Part shown: one piece after another, positions 29,459 to 39,187 of the stretch | How positions within the stretch are numbered: position 1 is the stretch's first letter | Layout: each line of letters begins with the position of its first letter | Source: Ensifer adhaerens | GTDB taxonomy: Bacteria > Pseudomonadota > Alphaproteobacteria > Rhizobiales > Rhizobiaceae | Direction of reading: 5' to 3' | Assembly (NCBI RefSeq): GCF_028993555.1 | Contig: NZ_CP118610.1 | Location: 3,591,001-3,655,000, forward strand | Length of the DNA stretch: 64,000 bases | Notes under the pieces: generated by a model | What the model was told of the DNA's origin: nothing | Database searches by the model: none | What the model saw: the letters and a program-made list of their open reading frames with translations, nothing else | Program-made: the position numbers and the translations under genes

Positions 29459-29548
29459 GACAGCGGCCGCACGTCCTGTTCGATGCGCAAAGGTCGCTGC
29501 AGCACTTTGAATTACTACGTGTTTTGTCCTTTGATCGAATATGATTTC
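29459..29548 (-). repeat. rhizobial intergenic repeat, copy B
   Basis: Read on the minus strand, it contains GGACAAAACACGTAGTAATT, CAAAGTGCTGCAGCGACCTTTGCGC and an ending CTGTCG. This aligns base by base with the element at 46331-46420, which lies in the opposite orientation. It fills most of the 355-base gap between ctpA and the deacetylase gene, which has no other gene I can support. Confidence 0.7.
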
Positions 29549-29598
29549 GGGCAGGCGTGCAAAAGCGGCAACATCGCACAGATCGACCGAGGCTCCGT

Positions 29599-30807
29599 TT
29601 GGGAACTGATCTCAATGCCCCCCTGGGCCAGAACCGGCGGGTGAAGCTGGCGGCGAAGCGCAATCCGCGACGTGTGCTCGGTTTCTCCTTACTCGGTCTC
29701 TGTTTGGTGTCGGTCGTCGGACTGTCGCTGTGGGGCACGCTTATGCCGGACGGGCTGAAGCGCGGTCCGATCGAAACGGCGGCGAGCGAGAGCGCCAAGG
29801 GCGCTGGCGAGACACCGTCAAAGGTGGAAAATGGCCAATCGGGCGCGGGCGGAACGATGAAGCCGGGAACCGCTTATTCCGGCGCCGACGTCGAACATAC
29901 GCTCACCGATGACGGGTCCACCGTTACGACGTTTTCGCCGCGCAGCCGCGATGGCAAGGGCCCTGCCCTCATCAATGTCGGCCCGATCCGCGGCCAGGAT
30001 CCGCGCATGGCGGCCATGCCCAATGACGATCTCCTGGAAGAGAGCCCGGCCGGCCGCCTGCCGATCGTCGGTCCGGACGGGCTGCGCCCGATGGATCAGT
30101 ATGCCCGTCCCTGGTCGGGCGCGCGCGGCACCCGCATTGCGCTGGTGGTCGGCGGCCTCGGCCTCAGCCAGACCGGTACGCAGAAGGCGATCCGCGACCT
30201 GCCGGGCGACGTGACGCTGGGCTTTGCAACCGCCGGAAACAGCCTGCAGCGCTGGATGCAGGAGGCCCGCCGAAGCGGCCACGAGATCCTGCTGCAGGTG
30301 CCGATGGAGCCATTCGACTATCCGGCCAACGATCCCGGCCCCAACGCCTTGCGCATCGGTGTCGGCGCCAAGAAGAACCTGTCGGAATTGCACCAGAACC
30401 TCGCCGAGATCACCAATTATACCGGCATCATGAACTATCTCGGCGGCCGCTTTCTGTCGGATGCCGATGCGCTGGAACCTGTCATGCGCGATCTCGGCAA
30501 GCGCGGCCTGCTGTTCCTCGACGATGGCACCTCGGCGCAATCGCTCTCGGGCAAGCTCGCCGATGCCTTCGACGTGCCGCATGGCTTTGCCGACCTGACG
30601 CTCGACACGGAGCTCAGCCGTGGCGCGATCCTGAAGAAGCTCGACGAACTCGAGCGCATTGCGCGCCGCAATGGCACAGCCATCGGCGTCGCCTCCGCCT
30701 TCGACGAAAGCGTCAGTGCCATTGCCTCCTGGATCGGCGAGGCACAGGGGCGCGGCATCGAGATCGTCGGCGTCTCCGCGCTCGTCAAGGATCCGCAACA
30801 GAACTAG
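29599..30807 (+). CDS. divergent polysaccharide deacetylase family protein, TTG start
   Basis: A 402-residue membrane-anchored protein of the divergent polysaccharide deacetylase family (COG2861 type). One membrane segment (about residues 27-48) is followed by a low-complexity linker and a periplasmic NodB-like barrel (about 180-395; RIALVVGGLGLSQTGT, LQVPMEPFDYP, FLDDGTSA). The start is TTG at 29599 (protein MGTDLNAPLGQ) with GAGG six bases upstream; upstream in-frame residues come from the repeat element. It sits in the order ctpA-deacetylase-rppH seen in other alphaproteobacteria. The true substrate is unknown. Confidence 0.88.
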   Translation: MGTDLNAPLGQNRRVKLAAKRNPRRVLGFSLLGLCLVSVVGLSLWGTLMPDGLKRGPIETAASESAKGAGETPSKVENGQSGAGGTMKPGTAYSGADVEHTLTDDGSTVTTFSPRSRDGKGPALINVGPIRGQDPRMAAMPNDDLLEESPAGRLPIVGPDGLRPMDQYARPWSGARGTRIALVVGGLGLSQTGTQKAIRDLPGDVTLGFATAGNSLQRWMQEARRSGHEILLQVPMEPFDYPANDPGPNALRIGVGAKKNLSELHQNLAEITNYTGIMNYLGGRFLSDADALEPVMRDLGKRGLLFLDDGTSAQSLSGKLADAFDVPHGFADLTLDTELSRGAILKKLDELERIARRNGTAIGVASAFDESVSAIASWIGEAQGRGIEIVGVSALVKDPQQN

Positions 30808-30858
30808 CTTACACGCATTCCAACCGGAATGATCTGATATGGAAGAACGAGGCAGCCG

Positions 30859-31380
30859 ATGAGCAAGGACAAGAAACTGAAAGCGGATGACCTTCCCTAT
30901 CGCCCCTGCGTGGGGGTGATGGTGCTGAACCGTGCGGGCCTCGTCTGGGCCGGACATCGCATCGCCGTCGGCAATTCCGAATATGATGGCTCGCCGCAAC
31001 AATGGCAGATGCCGCAGGGTGGCATCGACAAGGGCGAGGATCCGCTGAAGGCCGCCTATCGCGAGCTATACGAGGAAACCGGCATGAGCACGGTGTCGCT
31101 GCTTGCGGAAGCGCCGGGCTGGATCAACTACGATCTGCCCGAGCACCTGATCGGCATCGGCCTCAAGGGCAAGTATCGCGGCCAGACGCAGCGCTGGTAT
31201 GCCTTTCGCTTCGAGGGCGAGGAGAACGAGATCGCCATCAACCCGCCGCCGGGCGGGCACGATCCGGAATTCGACGCCTGGGAGTGGAAGCCGATGCGCG
31301 AACTGCCGGAGCTGATCGTGCCGTTCAAGCGCAAGGTCTACGACGAGGTTGTCTCAGCCTTCGCGCATCTGGCGCCGTAG
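30859..31380 (+). CDS. rppH: RNA pyrophosphohydrolase (NudH/IalA type)
   Basis: A 173-residue Nudix hydrolase that removes pyrophosphate from RNA 5' ends or cleaves dinucleoside polyphosphates. The Nudix box G-x5-E-x7-REUXEE is complete, from [11 protein letters not shown] through [31 protein letters not shown] at the start and QQWQMPQGG match RppH/IalA. GAGGCAG lies upstream of the ATG. A bidirectional terminator separates it from the convergent bfr gene. Confidence 0.95.
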   Translation: MSKDKKLKADDLPYRPCVGVMVLNRAGLVWAGHRIAVGNSEYDGSPQQWQMPQGGIDKGEDPLKAAYRELYEETGMSTVSLLAEAPGWINYDLPEHLIGIGLKGKYRGQTQRWYAFRFEGEENEIAINPPPGGHDPEFDAWEWKPMRELPELIVPFKRKVYDEVVSAFAHLAP

Positions 31381-31402
31381 GGCCGCCGCGCATTGTCAGG
31401 AA

Positions 31403-31439
31403 ACAAAAAGGGCCGGCGAAATCGCCGGCCTCTTCTTTT
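31403..31439. terminator. bidirectional terminator between rppH and bfr
   Basis: An 8-bp stem GGCCGGCG-AAAT-CGCCGGCC at 31411-31430, with TCTTCTTTT on the right and AAACAAAAA on the left, so it can end both convergent transcripts. Confidence 0.9.
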
Positions 31440-31454
31440 GCTGTTGCCTGAAGA

Positions 31455-31946
31455 TCAGTCCGCTTCGGCTTCGTTGGCCGGCGCCGCATTGAGCTGGCCG
31501 TATTTCTCTTCGCCGATCTTGTCGAGCAGCTCGAGCTGGGTTTCGAGGAAGTCGATATGGCCTTCCTCGTCGGCGAGCAGCTCTTCGAAAAGCTTCATGG
31601 AGACATAGTCTCCGGCGGCGTGACAGATATCGCGCGATTTCTTGTAGGCGGTGCGCGCATCGTATTCGCCGGCAAGGTCGGCCTTCAGCACTTCCTTGAC
31701 GTTCTGGCCGATGCGCAGCGGCGCAACCGTCTGCAGGTTGGGATGACCTTCAAGGAAGATGATGCGCGCTACGAGCTTGTCGGCATGCTGCATCTCCTCG
31801 ATGGATTCCGCGCGCTCCTTCTTGGCGAGAAGCGTGTAACCCCAGTCTTCGAGGAGGCGGTAGTGCAGCCAATACTGGTTGACGGCACCGAGTTCGAGAT
31901 AGAGCGCTTCGTTAAGCTGCTCGATGACTTTTTTGTCGCCTTTCAA
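31455..31946 (-). CDS. bfr: bacterioferritin, TTG start
   Basis: Haem-containing iron-storage protein, 163 residues. With the TTG start at 31946 the numbering matches the family exactly: ferroxidase ligands Glu18, Glu51 and His54 and the haem ligand Met52 ([10 protein letters not shown]). The TTG has GGAGGG six bases upstream; the in-frame ATG 24 bases earlier would place that Shine-Dalgarno inside the coding region. It overlaps the end of the bfd-like gene by 35 bases, so the two are coupled. An Irr-type box lies upstream of the operon. Confidence 0.96.
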   Translation of the reverse strand: MKGDKKVIEQLNEALYLELGAVNQYWLHYRLLEDWGYTLLAKKERAESIEEMQHADKLVARIIFLEGHPNLQTVAPLRIGQNVKEVLKADLAGEYDARTAYKKSRDICHAAGDYVSMKLFEELLADEEGHIDFLETQLELLDKIGEEKYGQLNAAPANEAEAD

Positions 31947-32223
31947 GATCCGCCCTCCGATTATCCTCATGGAATTGTTTGAGGCGGGTCATGAAATCAA
32001 ATATCTCGGCGTCCGTCGAGTCGCGGTGCGCGTGATATTGCTCGGTGGTGCGGATGATGATGTCGACGACATTGGGGAAGCAACCGCAGCAACGGCCGCG
32101 TTTTTCCATCGCGTGATAGACTTTCGCCGGCACGATCAGCTGCCAACAGTCCTCGTCGAGGAGGCCGATAATCGTGTCCTCGATCTCTTTTTCCGTGATG
32201 AAATTGCAGCTGCAAACCAGCAT
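31912..32223 (-). CDS. bfd: bacterioferritin-associated ferredoxin (Bfd-like)
   Basis: A (2Fe-2S) protein of 103 residues that probably reduces haem in bacterioferritin to release iron. The cluster ligands are Cys4 and Cys6 (VCSCN) and Cys45 and Cys48 (RCCGC), the CxC...CxxC pattern of Bfd. The tail of about 45 residues after the domain is longer than in E. coli Bfd. The ATG at 32223 gives [10 protein letters not shown]; the longer frame upstream runs into the promoter. It overlaps bfr. Confidence 0.9.
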   Translation of the reverse strand: MLVCSCNFITEKEIEDTIIGLLDEDCWQLIVPAKVYHAMEKRGRCCGCFPNVVDIIIRTTEQYHAHRDSTDAEIFDFMTRLKQFHEDNRRADLERRQKSHRAA

Positions 32224-32280
32224 GTCGTCTCGCCTGTCGTACGCAACGCCCTGTATCAGCGCATAAAGCAAAACAGGACA

Positions 32281-32296
32281 TTTAGTGTCAACTAAA
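32281..32296. promoter_or_regulatory. TTTAGT-N4-ACTAAA palindrome upstream of bfd-bfr
   Basis: A perfect 6-bp inverted repeat spaced by four bases, about 58 bases before the bfd start. It resembles half of an ICE site and may be a second operator or overlap the core promoter. Confidence 0.45.
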
Positions 32297-32323
32297 AACT
32301 CCGCGAGCGAAAGTTGCAGCCCA

Positions 32324-32340
32324 ATTAGAATAACTCTAAA
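32324..32340 (-). promoter_or_regulatory. ICE (Irr-type) iron control element
   Basis: ATTAGAA-TAA-CTCTAAA matches the iron control element TTTAGAA-N3-TTCTAAA at all but two defined positions. Irr binds such sites in rhizobia and represses iron-storage genes at low iron. It lies about 100 bases upstream of bfd, suiting that role. Confidence 0.7.
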
Positions 32341-32596
32341 CCGGACAAAAAGCTTCGTCTTTTCAAAATTTTAGAGAAACGTGAACGACTATTCGTGTAG
32401 ACCAGAGGTCGATCAGGCCACGCCTGTCCTGCGACATTTTTACACACCGCAGGCGCTATGCTGCCAGGAAGAGCCAGACTGTGGCTTCCACCGCATGATG
32501 ATCCGGACCGTTCCGGACCTCGCGTAAGGTGATCTGCTTCTTTCCTCCAAAGGCCACCCGACTGCCCGTTGAAGCAGCCGGGTCGGAGTTCTGTCT
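32341..32596. other. rest of the bfd-dnaE2 intergenic region
   Basis: About 250 bases with no gene I can support. It is A/T-richer near 32341-32400, adjoining the bfd promoter. Near 32565-32590 an imperfect GC inverted repeat lies just past the dnaE2 stop on the minus strand and could be a weak terminator. Confidence 0.45.
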
Positions 32597-35500
32597 TTAA
32601 TGAAAATTACGCCCCTTCGGCATCACCTCCGCCACCTCGGCGGTCGTCTGCTCCGGGCTGGCGCCGGCACGCCGTGCCATGGTCAGACGTAGATCGCCCT
32701 GCGCCTTCTTCTCGCGCGCGTCGCCGGTCGGCTTTAGCGCTTCGTCGGCGCGGTCGCTTGCACCGAACCGCCGCGCCTCTGTGCGCAACAGCCCCAGCAT
32801 CGGCGTGATGTCTTCGATGTGTTCGGCAACCACATGGATGACGCTGCTTTCGCGCTGCAGCCGGCCGCGGATCTTGACGAGCCGCGCGCCCATGACCACC
32901 GGACGATAGGCGGTAAACACCTTCGGCCAGACGATCGCATTGGCGACACCGGTCTCGTCCTCGATGGTCATGAAGATGACCCCCTTGGCGGAACCCGGGC
33001 GCTGGCGCACCAGCACCAGTCCGGCGACCGTGATCCGTCGCCCGACCGGGGCGGTCGCAAGCGTGCGGCTCGGCACGATGCCCTGTTCGGACAACTGCGA
33101 CCTCAGGAACGAAACCGGATGCGCCTTGAGCGAGAAGGAGAGATAGCGATAGTCGTTGATCACCTGCTCACCCGGCAGCATCTCCGGCAGGACCATCGCC
33201 GGCTCCGGCCGCAACTCCTCCTTCGCCGCGCCCTCGAAGAGCGGCAACCGTTCCGCAGCACTCTTTTCATCCAGCGCCTTCACCACCCAGAGCGCCTTGC
33301 GGCGGTCGAGCCCGATCGAGCGGAAGGCATCCGCGTCCGCAAGCCTTTCGAGCGCCGAGCGAGAGAGGCCCGAGCGCAGCCAGAGATCGCGCACCGTCCG
33401 GTAGCCGGCGCCACGATTGGCGACGAGCTTCTTCTCGATCTCTTCCTGTTTCAGACCCTTGATCGAATTGAAGCCGAGGCGCATCGCCCTCTTCGTCTTG
33501 ATCACGTCCTCCATCTCACGGTGGCGCGGCTCGATGGCACCGCGATCGAGGCTCCCCTCTTCGAGGTCCGCATCCCAGACCGAATGGTTGATGTCGACGG
33601 GTCGAACCCGGACCCCATGCTCCCTTGCATCGCGCACCAGTTGCCCGGGCGCGTAAAAGCCCATCGGCTGCGAGTTCAAAAGTGCCGCGCAGAAGACATC
33701 CGGGTAATAGGTCTTCAGCCACGACGAGACATAGACCAGCAGCGCGAAGGACGCCGCATGGCTTTCGGGAAAGCCATATTCGCCGAAGCCCTCGATCTGC
33801 TTGAAGCAGCGCTCTGCAAAATCGCGCGGGTAGTTGTTCCTGACCATGCCTTCGATCATCTTCTGATGGAAAGTATGGATCGTGCCGGTGCGCTTGAAGG
33901 TCGCCATGGCACGGCGCAACTGGTCGGCCTCGCCTGGCGAGAAACCGGCAGCGGTAATGGCGATCTGCATCGCCTGCTCCTGGAACAAGGGCACGCCGAG
34001 CGTCCGCTCCAGAACCATCTCCAGTTCCTTGCTCGGATATTCGATGGGGATATTACGAGCGCGCTGCTCCCTTCGCTTCAGATAAGGATGCACCATGTTG
34101 CCCTGGATCGGCCCCGGCCGGACGATCGCCACCTCGATGACGAGATCATAGAAGATACGCGGCTTCAGCCGCGGCAGCATGCTCATCTGTGCCCGGCTCT
34201 CGATCTGGAAGACACCGATCGTATCGGCGCGGCAGATCATGTCGTAGACGTCCTTCTGGTCATCCTTGAAGAGCTGGTGCAGGGTTTTCTTCTCGCCGTA
34301 GTGCCGGTCGAGCAGTGCGAAGGCACGGGCGATGCAGGTGAGCATGCCGAGCGCCAGCACGTCGATCTTCAGGATCTTCAGCGTATCGAGGTCATCCTTG
34401 TCCCACTCGATCATGAAGCGGTCGGGCATCGCCGTGTTCATGATCGGCACCACCTCGTCGAGCCGGTCGCGGGTAATCACGAAGCCGCCGACATGTTGGG
34501 AGAGATGACGCGGAAAGCTCATCAGCTCGGTGGCGTAATCGAGCACACGGACAGTGGTCGGGTCCTTCGTGTCGAGACCGGCGGCCTTTGCTTCACGTTC
34601 GGAGAGATCGGCGACCGACCAGCCCCAGACAGAGCCGGCGAGTGCCGATTGCACGTCTTCTGAAAAGCCAAAAGCCTTGGCGGTCTCCCGGCCGGCAGAG
34701 CGCGCCCGGTAACTGATGACGGCGGCCGTCAGCCCCGCATGCTCCTTGCCGTAGGTCCGGTAGATATGCTGGATCACCTCTTCCCGCTTCTCGTGCTCGA
34801 AATCGACGTCGATATCCGGCGGCTCGTCCCGTTCGGTCGAGATGAAACGATCGAAAAGCAGAGTGGTCGAAAGCGGGTCGACCTCAGTAATGCGCAGGCA
34901 GTAGCAGACGGTGGAATTCGCCGCCGAACCACGCCCCTGGCAGAGGATTTCGGCGCTGCGCGCAAACTGCATGATGTTGCGCACCGTCAGGAAGTAAGGC
35001 TCGTAGCGCTTTTCTGCGATCAGGCCGAGTTCGTATTCGATCTGCGTCGAAACCTTCTCGGAAATGCCGTCCGGATAGCGCGCATGCGCGCCCTCCATCG
35101 TCAGCCGCCGCAGCGTCTGTGTCGGTGTCTCGCCCGCAATGCTTTCGTCCGGATATTGATATTCGAGGTCAGACAGCGAGAACTTCAAACGCCTGAAGAA
35201 CTGTCCGGTATTGGCGATCGCTTCCGGATAGTCGCGGAAGATGCGCGCCATTTCCTCAGGCGTCTTCAGATGCCTTTCGGCATTGGCGTGCAGCCGATAG
35301 CCGGCCGAAGCGATCGTCACATGCTCGCGGATGGCGGTGACGACATCGGCGAGCGGCCGTCGCGCGGCCGTGTGGAACAGCGGACTGTTGGTGGCGACGA
35401 GCCTGACCGCCGCATGGCGGGCAATGGTCGCAAGCCCGGCAAAGGCAAGCTGATCGAAGCCGTCATAACGCGGCACCAGCGCCAGATGGAGCCGATCGGC

Positions 35501-35950
35501 AAAATGCGGCTTCAGGCGCTTGAGGAAATCGGCAAGCAGGGTCGCCTCCGGCGCGCCGATGACCGGATCGGGCAGCACGACGAGCAACAGGTCCTCGCCC
35601 CATTCGATGAGATCGGTCTCGTAGAGCGTGCAGGTGCCCTTCGTAGCCCGCAGGTTTCCGGCGCTCAGCATGCGGCAGAGATTGCCCCAGCCACGGCGAT
35701 TTAAGGGATAGGCAAGCACATCGGGCAGCTTTTCGGCGAAAGAGAGCCGCGCCCCCGGCTGGAAGGCATACTTCTCCACCTTGGCCTGCGCATGGGCGCG
35801 CACGACGCCGGCAACCGTGTTGCGATCGGCAATGCCGATACCGCCAATACCGAGGCGGCTTGCAGCGACCACCATTTCGCCCGGATGGGAGGCGCCTTCG
35901 AGGAAGGAGAAATTCGACCAGGCGCCGATCTCGAAGTAGGGGGTGCTCAT
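32597..35950 (-). CDS. dnaE2: error-prone DNA polymerase DnaE2
   Basis: A 1117-residue C-family polymerase alpha paralogue used in damage-induced mutagenesis. It carries an N-terminal PHP domain ([38 protein letters not shown]), the polymerase palm with the [10 protein letters not shown] motif, the tandem helix-hairpin-helix region and a C-terminal OB-fold ([20 protein letters not shown]). Its ATG overlaps the imuB stop in an ATGA arrangement. Together with imuA and imuB it forms an SOS mutasome under a LexA box at 38393. Confidence 0.97.
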   Translation of the reverse strand: MSTPYFEIGAWSNFSFLEGASHPGEMVVAASRLGIGGIGIADRNTVAGVVRAHAQAKVEKYAFQPGARLSFAEKLPDVLAYPLNRRGWGNLCRMLSAGNLRATKGTCTLYETDLIEWGEDLLLVVLPDPVIGAPEATLLADFLKRLKPHFADRLHLALVPRYDGFDQLAFAGLATIARHAAVRLVATNSPLFHTAARRPLADVVTAIREHVTIASAGYRLHANAERHLKTPEEMARIFRDYPEAIANTGQFFRRLKFSLSDLEYQYPDESIAGETPTQTLRRLTMEGAHARYPDGISEKVSTQIEYELGLIAEKRYEPYFLTVRNIMQFARSAEILCQGRGSAANSTVCYCLRITEVDPLSTTLLFDRFISTERDEPPDIDVDFEHEKREEVIQHIYRTYGKEHAGLTAAVISYRARSAGRETAKAFGFSEDVQSALAGSVWGWSVADLSEREAKAAGLDTKDPTTVRVLDYATELMSFPRHLSQHVGGFVITRDRLDEVVPIMNTAMPDRFMIEWDKDDLDTLKILKIDVLALGMLTCIARAFALLDRHYGEKKTLHQLFKDDQKDVYDMICRADTIGVFQIESRAQMSMLPRLKPRIFYDLVIEVAIVRPGPIQGNMVHPYLKRREQRARNIPIEYPSKELEMVLERTLGVPLFQEQAMQIAITAAGFSPGEADQLRRAMATFKRTGTIHTFHQKMIEGMVRNNYPRDFAERCFKQIEGFGEYGFPESHAASFALLVYVSSWLKTYYPDVFCAALLNSQPMGFYAPGQLVRDAREHGVRVRPVDINHSVWDADLEEGSLDRGAIEPRHREMEDVIKTKRAMRLGFNSIKGLKQEEIEKKLVANRGAGYRTVRDLWLRSGLSRSALERLADADAFRSIGLDRRKALWVVKALDEKSAAERLPLFEGAAKEELRPEPAMVLPEMLPGEQVINDYRYLSFSLKAHPVSFLRSQLSEQGIVPSRTLATAPVGRRITVAGLVLVRQRPGSAKGVIFMTIEDETGVANAIVWPKVFTAYRPVVMGARLVKIRGRLQRESSVIHVVAEHIEDITPMLGLLRTEARRFGASDRADEALKPTGDAREKKAQGDLRLTMARRAGASPEQTTAEVAEVMPKGRNFH

Positions 35951-37569
35951 GCGAAGACTCCATGCATGAACCAGCGCGGCGGGGCGCCAGCCCCATAATG
36001 GCCTTCACGAAACAGCCAGAACCGCCGGCCGCGTTCGTCTTCCACCCGGAAATAGTCGCGCTCCATCGCCGGCTCACCGTCGAGCCACCATTCACCGGCA
36101 ATCCTCTCCGGCCCTTCGGCCCGCGCAATGCGATGCAGCGTGCGGCGCCAGCGGAAGCTTCGGGGCGGCCCCTCCGGCACCTCGGCCACCGCCTCCACCG
36201 GCTCGGGACTTGGAAAGAGCCGCTGCGGCCGGGCCGCAACGGCAAGCAGGGTCGCCGGAATGTTTTCCGCCGGTCCATCGACCTTGCCCATGAGCCCCAG
36301 ATCCGTGAGCGGGCGGAAGCTTGCCGCCCGCTCTGGCACATGGCTTTCCGAGAGAGCCGGCACAAGAAGGCTCTCCGCCCCGAAGCGGGCCATGACCCGA
36401 TCGGCAAAGGCCGCAAGCGGCCGCTCACGATCCGGCGTGCCGGAAAAATCCTCCTGCATCACCTCGTATTTTTCGCTCTTCGGCACCGAGAGCCGGAGGA
36501 TCTCAAAACCGAAGCCGGCATCGAGGTCCTCATGCACCGCCTGCAGGCGCTCGCGGAAAAGCCCCGCGACACGCCGCGGCTCGTTGAGCGGCGCAGAGGT
36601 TCCGGCGGCGATGCGGAAGACGGCACCGTCGACACGAAACAGCAGAAGCTCGAACAGGCGCCCGCCCTCGCCACGTTTTTCCAGCTCCGGCTTCAGCCGG
36701 GCCGCCAGCTCCTCCGCCAGACCCAGAATATCGTCTTCGCCCTGAACCGGTTCGCCGAGCCGCCGCTCTACGGAAAGGGCAGCGACGGGCAGCCGCGGCG
36801 ACAGCGGCTCGTCCTCCCGTCCGAGTGCCTGATCGAGGCGCAGAAGCAGGCTCGCACCGAACCGGCGGGCAAGCGGCGCGCGCGGCGCCTCGAGGAGATC
36901 GCCGACTTGTTTGAGCCCAACCCGGCCAAGCGTTTCGATCGTCTCTTGCGGCAGCCGGAGGGCTGCCATCGGCAGCGGCGCCAGCACCCGTGCGGCCTCA
37001 TCCGGAGCAATGACGCCTTCGGAGCCGAAGCGCGCCACTGCCCAGGAAAGCCCGGCGGAGGATGAAATCGCCGCCCGCGCCTCGACGCCCAAGTGAAAGA
37101 GGCGGGCAAGCAGGTCGTCGAGCAGCGCTTTTTCGCCGCCGAGCAGATGGGCGCAGCCGGTGATGTCGAGAAAGAGGCCGCTGTCACCATCGAGCGCGAC
37201 GAGCGGCGTGTAGCGGCAGCACCAATCCGCAAGGCCCGCAAGCAGTGCCCGATCGGCAACGGGATCGGCCGGCAGCACATCGATCTCGGGACACATGGCC
37301 CGGGCTTCGGCAACGCCCTGGCCGATTTGAAAGCCCGCCCGTTCGGCGAAACCATCGAGGGCGACGAGGCGCATCGCGCTCTTCACCCTGTCGGCGAAGA
37401 CGACGGGCGGATGCTCAGGACGCCCGCGGGAAAGCCACGAGTTCCCCCAGCGCTTGCGGGCGACCCGATCGGCCGGAAGATGCGGAAAGGCGAGCGATAG
37501 AATGCGCTGGTTCTGGATCTGCCGCAGCAGCGGCTGGTAGGGGCTCGACGGGGTAAAGGCGGCGGTCAT
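35947..37569 (-). CDS. imuB: ImuB, Y-family polymerase-like mutasome subunit
   Basis: A 540-residue Y-family-like protein that links DnaE2 to the beta clamp and is thought to be catalytically inactive. [14 protein letters not shown] marks the start of the palm-like domain; [27 protein letters not shown] and [11 protein letters not shown] follow. The carboxylate triad of active Y-family enzymes is not evident, as expected. The start at 37569 gives [13 protein letters not shown] and has GGAG ten bases upstream. It overlaps imuA by 155 bases in another frame and dnaE2 by four. Confidence 0.93.
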   Translation of the reverse strand: MTAAFTPSSPYQPLLRQIQNQRILSLAFPHLPADRVARKRWGNSWLSRGRPEHPPVVFADRVKSAMRLVALDGFAERAGFQIGQGVAEARAMCPEIDVLPADPVADRALLAGLADWCCRYTPLVALDGDSGLFLDITGCAHLLGGEKALLDDLLARLFHLGVEARAAISSSAGLSWAVARFGSEGVIAPDEAARVLAPLPMAALRLPQETIETLGRVGLKQVGDLLEAPRAPLARRFGASLLLRLDQALGREDEPLSPRLPVAALSVERRLGEPVQGEDDILGLAEELAARLKPELEKRGEGGRLFELLLFRVDGAVFRIAAGTSAPLNEPRRVAGLFRERLQAVHEDLDAGFGFEILRLSVPKSEKYEVMQEDFSGTPDRERPLAAFADRVMARFGAESLLVPALSESHVPERAASFRPLTDLGLMGKVDGPAENIPATLLAVAARPQRLFPSPEPVEAVAEVPEGPPRSFRWRRTLHRIARAEGPERIAGEWWLDGEPAMERDYFRVEDERGRRFWLFREGHYGAGAPPRWFMHGVFA

Positions 37570-38371
37570 GGGGGTTCCACTCCAGCAGGAAGCCGAGCGG
37601 CGCAGGAGCCCTGCTCTTCTCGGCGATGACATGAAAGACGGGATGGCCGATGCTGCCGCGAAGCATCGATCCATCCGGTAGCGGACGCTCGCGCGCCGGC
37701 GCCGGCTCGACGAGGAAGCGAAAGAAGGCACTGCTCGCCTCCTCGTGTCCGGATTGGCGCAAAAGCAGAAGAGGAACGTGGCCCGCCCGTGAGCGGACAT
37801 GCAGGCGCCGGCTCTCGCTGAGCGCAAGGGCGCCAGGGTTGCCGCGAATTTCGAGAATGACGGCGCAGAAGCTCGGGACGGAAAGGGCCGCTTCGGCGAT
37901 CCAAAGCGCATCCTTCACGGTGCGCGGCAGGCTGAAGACAAGGCCGCGGACATCGAGCCCGTAGGCCCTGAGACCAAGCCCATAGGGCAGGCCCGCCTCG
38001 GTGGACGCCATCGACTGGCTGATCCAGAGAACGGGAGCCACAAGCTCGCCCTTTTCAAGCCGCGCCTTTTGGCAGAGCACGCTGAGAGCGGCGGCAAAGC
38101 CGGCGGCGGCGCCAGCATCGCGCGTCTCGGCATTGCGGATTTCCGTCATGCCTTCGAGCGGCAGACCGCCTTCAAGAAGATCGTCCAGATCCGGAATGCC
38201 GAGCGAAAGCGCTCGGCGTCCGGGCTCATCGTCGTCCTCGCGCTGACGGAAGCCGCCGGGATCGGCCGCCTTGGCGGCGCGCACGACGCCCGGAAGCCGA
38301 CGGTTTTCGATCCTGGCGATCGTCTCTCGGAGCAAAAGTACCGTCTCCCGCTCCACGGCTTTGTCGGCCAT
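37415..38371 (-). CDS. imuA: ImuA, SOS mutasome protein (RecA/SulA-like)
   Basis: A 318-residue RecA-like protein of the imuA-imuB-dnaE2 cassette. Residues about 45-200 resemble the RecA core (LSLGIPDLDDLLEGGLPLEGMTEI, VLWISQSMA), and the Walker A loop is degenerate. ImuA helps mutagenic repair by an incompletely known route. ATG 38371 has GGGAG nine bases upstream; a TTG at 38380 is less well placed. A LexA-type direct repeat sits about 25-35 bases upstream, and the 3' end overlaps imuB by 155 bases. Confidence 0.92.
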   Translation of the reverse strand: MADKAVERETVLLLRETIARIENRRLPGVVRAAKAADPGGFRQREDDDEPGRRALSLGIPDLDDLLEGGLPLEGMTEIRNAETRDAGAAAGFAAALSVLCQKARLEKGELVAPVLWISQSMASTEAGLPYGLGLRAYGLDVRGLVFSLPRTVKDALWIAEAALSVPSFCAVILEIRGNPGALALSESRRLHVRSRAGHVPLLLLRQSGHEEASSAFFRFLVEPAPARERPLPDGSMLRGSIGHPVFHVIAEKSRAPAPLGFLLEWNPHDRRLYPVEPLPAAAAADPEPAHSIARLSASSGRSGRPQALGELVAFPRAS

Positions 38372-38392
38372 GACGGTCAACTCCCATCAAAT

Positions 38393-38407
38393 GTTCGTGT
38401 TATGTTC
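38393..38407 (-). promoter_or_regulatory. LexA (SOS) box of imuA-imuB-dnaE2
   Basis: GTTC (38393-38396), seven bases, GTTC (38404-38407): an exact match to the alphaproteobacterial LexA site GTTC-N7-GTTC, 22 bases before imuA. This points to damage-induced expression of the whole mutasome. Confidence 0.92.
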
Positions 38408-38539
38408 TATTAGATTCCAGAGCTTCCCAAATGAGTCAACAGCCAATTATGAGAATTTATTCCTGTCCCTGTAAGCACGGAATTCAACACTCGAAAAACA
38501 CTGGCAAAATCGCTATATGGAGGGCAACAAGGAGTGCCT

Positions 38540-38974
38540 ATGGCCCGCATTGACCAGACCGATGATTGGCGGGAACGCCACGCACCGACGCTTACCACTT
38601 TCGAGCAGCTTGCGCTGGAGGCCTATGGCCACCTGCCGCAGGAATTCCGTCAGCTGACAACCGACCTCATCATCGAAGTTGCCGACTTTCCGAGCGACGA
38701 CGTGTTCGAGGACATGGCGCTGGAAACGCCTTTCGACCTGCTCGGCCTCTTCGAAGGCCGTGGCATCAGTGAGCGCTTCACCATGGAAACCGGCCAGTTT
38801 CCGAACCGCATCACCCTCTATCGCCGTCCGATCATCGACTATTGGGCCGAGAACGAGGAAACGCTGGGCGACATCATCACCCACGTGCTGATCCACGAGA
38901 TCGGCCACCATTTCGGCCTTTCCGACGACGACATGGAACGGATCGAAGCCAGCGTCGAGCATGTCGGCGGCTAA
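38540..38974 (+). CDS. zincin-type metallopeptidase family protein
   Basis: A 144-residue protein of the small metallopeptidase family (DUF1025-like). The zinc motif HEIGHHFG puts His119, Glu120 and His123 in the active site, and a following aspartate-rich segment (LSDDDMERIE) supplies a probable third ligand. Its substrate is unknown and proteolysis has not been shown for the family as a whole. AAGGAG lies five bases before ATG 38540. It is divergent from imuA and shares its promoter region, but the LexA box sits on the imuA side. Confidence 0.85.
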   Translation: MARIDQTDDWRERHAPTLTTFEQLALEAYGHLPQEFRQLTTDLIIEVADFPSDDVFEDMALETPFDLLGLFEGRGISERFTMETGQFPNRITLYRRPIIDYWAENEETLGDIITHVLIHEIGHHFGLSDDDMERIEASVEHVGG

Positions 38975-38995
38975 CAAGCTCACCGTTTCGCTTTG

Positions 38996-39050
38996 CCCCT
39001 CATCCGGCCTGCCGGCCACCTTCTCCCCGCCTGCGGGGAGAAGGAAACGC
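38996..39050 (+). repeat. rhizobial palindromic repeat (CCCCTCATCC family), copy 1
   Basis: CCCCTCATCCGGCCTGCCGG, then CCACCTTCTCCCCG with CGGGGAGAAGG forming a stem. A near-identical copy lies at 50616-50670 in the same orientation, and the pattern resembles RIME-like intergenic elements of rhizobia. Confidence 0.8.
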
Positions 39051-39125
39051 GCAGCACCCACTCGTCTCGATGAACCATCCCCGCAGAGGGACGACACCAA
39101 GTAACGACGGAGCTTTCGCCCGCGT

Positions 39126-39163
39126 CCCTCTCCCTGCCTGCGGGAAGAGGGTTAGGGTGAGGG
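39126..39163 (+). repeat. short inverted-repeat element (CCCTCTCC...GTTAGGGTGAGGG)
   Basis: CCCTCTCCCTGCCTGCGGGA then AGAGGGTTAGGGTGAGGG. The same element recurs in the opposite orientation at 43828-43864. It lies 75 bases from repeat copy 1 and may be part of the same mosaic. Confidence 0.7.
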
Positions 39164-39187
39164 AGCAGTCGCTGATGGCAGCTGCGA

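Noticed and set aside
32819..34663. A 614-codon open frame on the plus strand opposite dnaE2
   Set aside because: It is the antisense shadow of dnaE2 in a GC-rich genome; its translation is His/Arg/Asp-rich without domain motifs, while dnaE2 has full family motifs.
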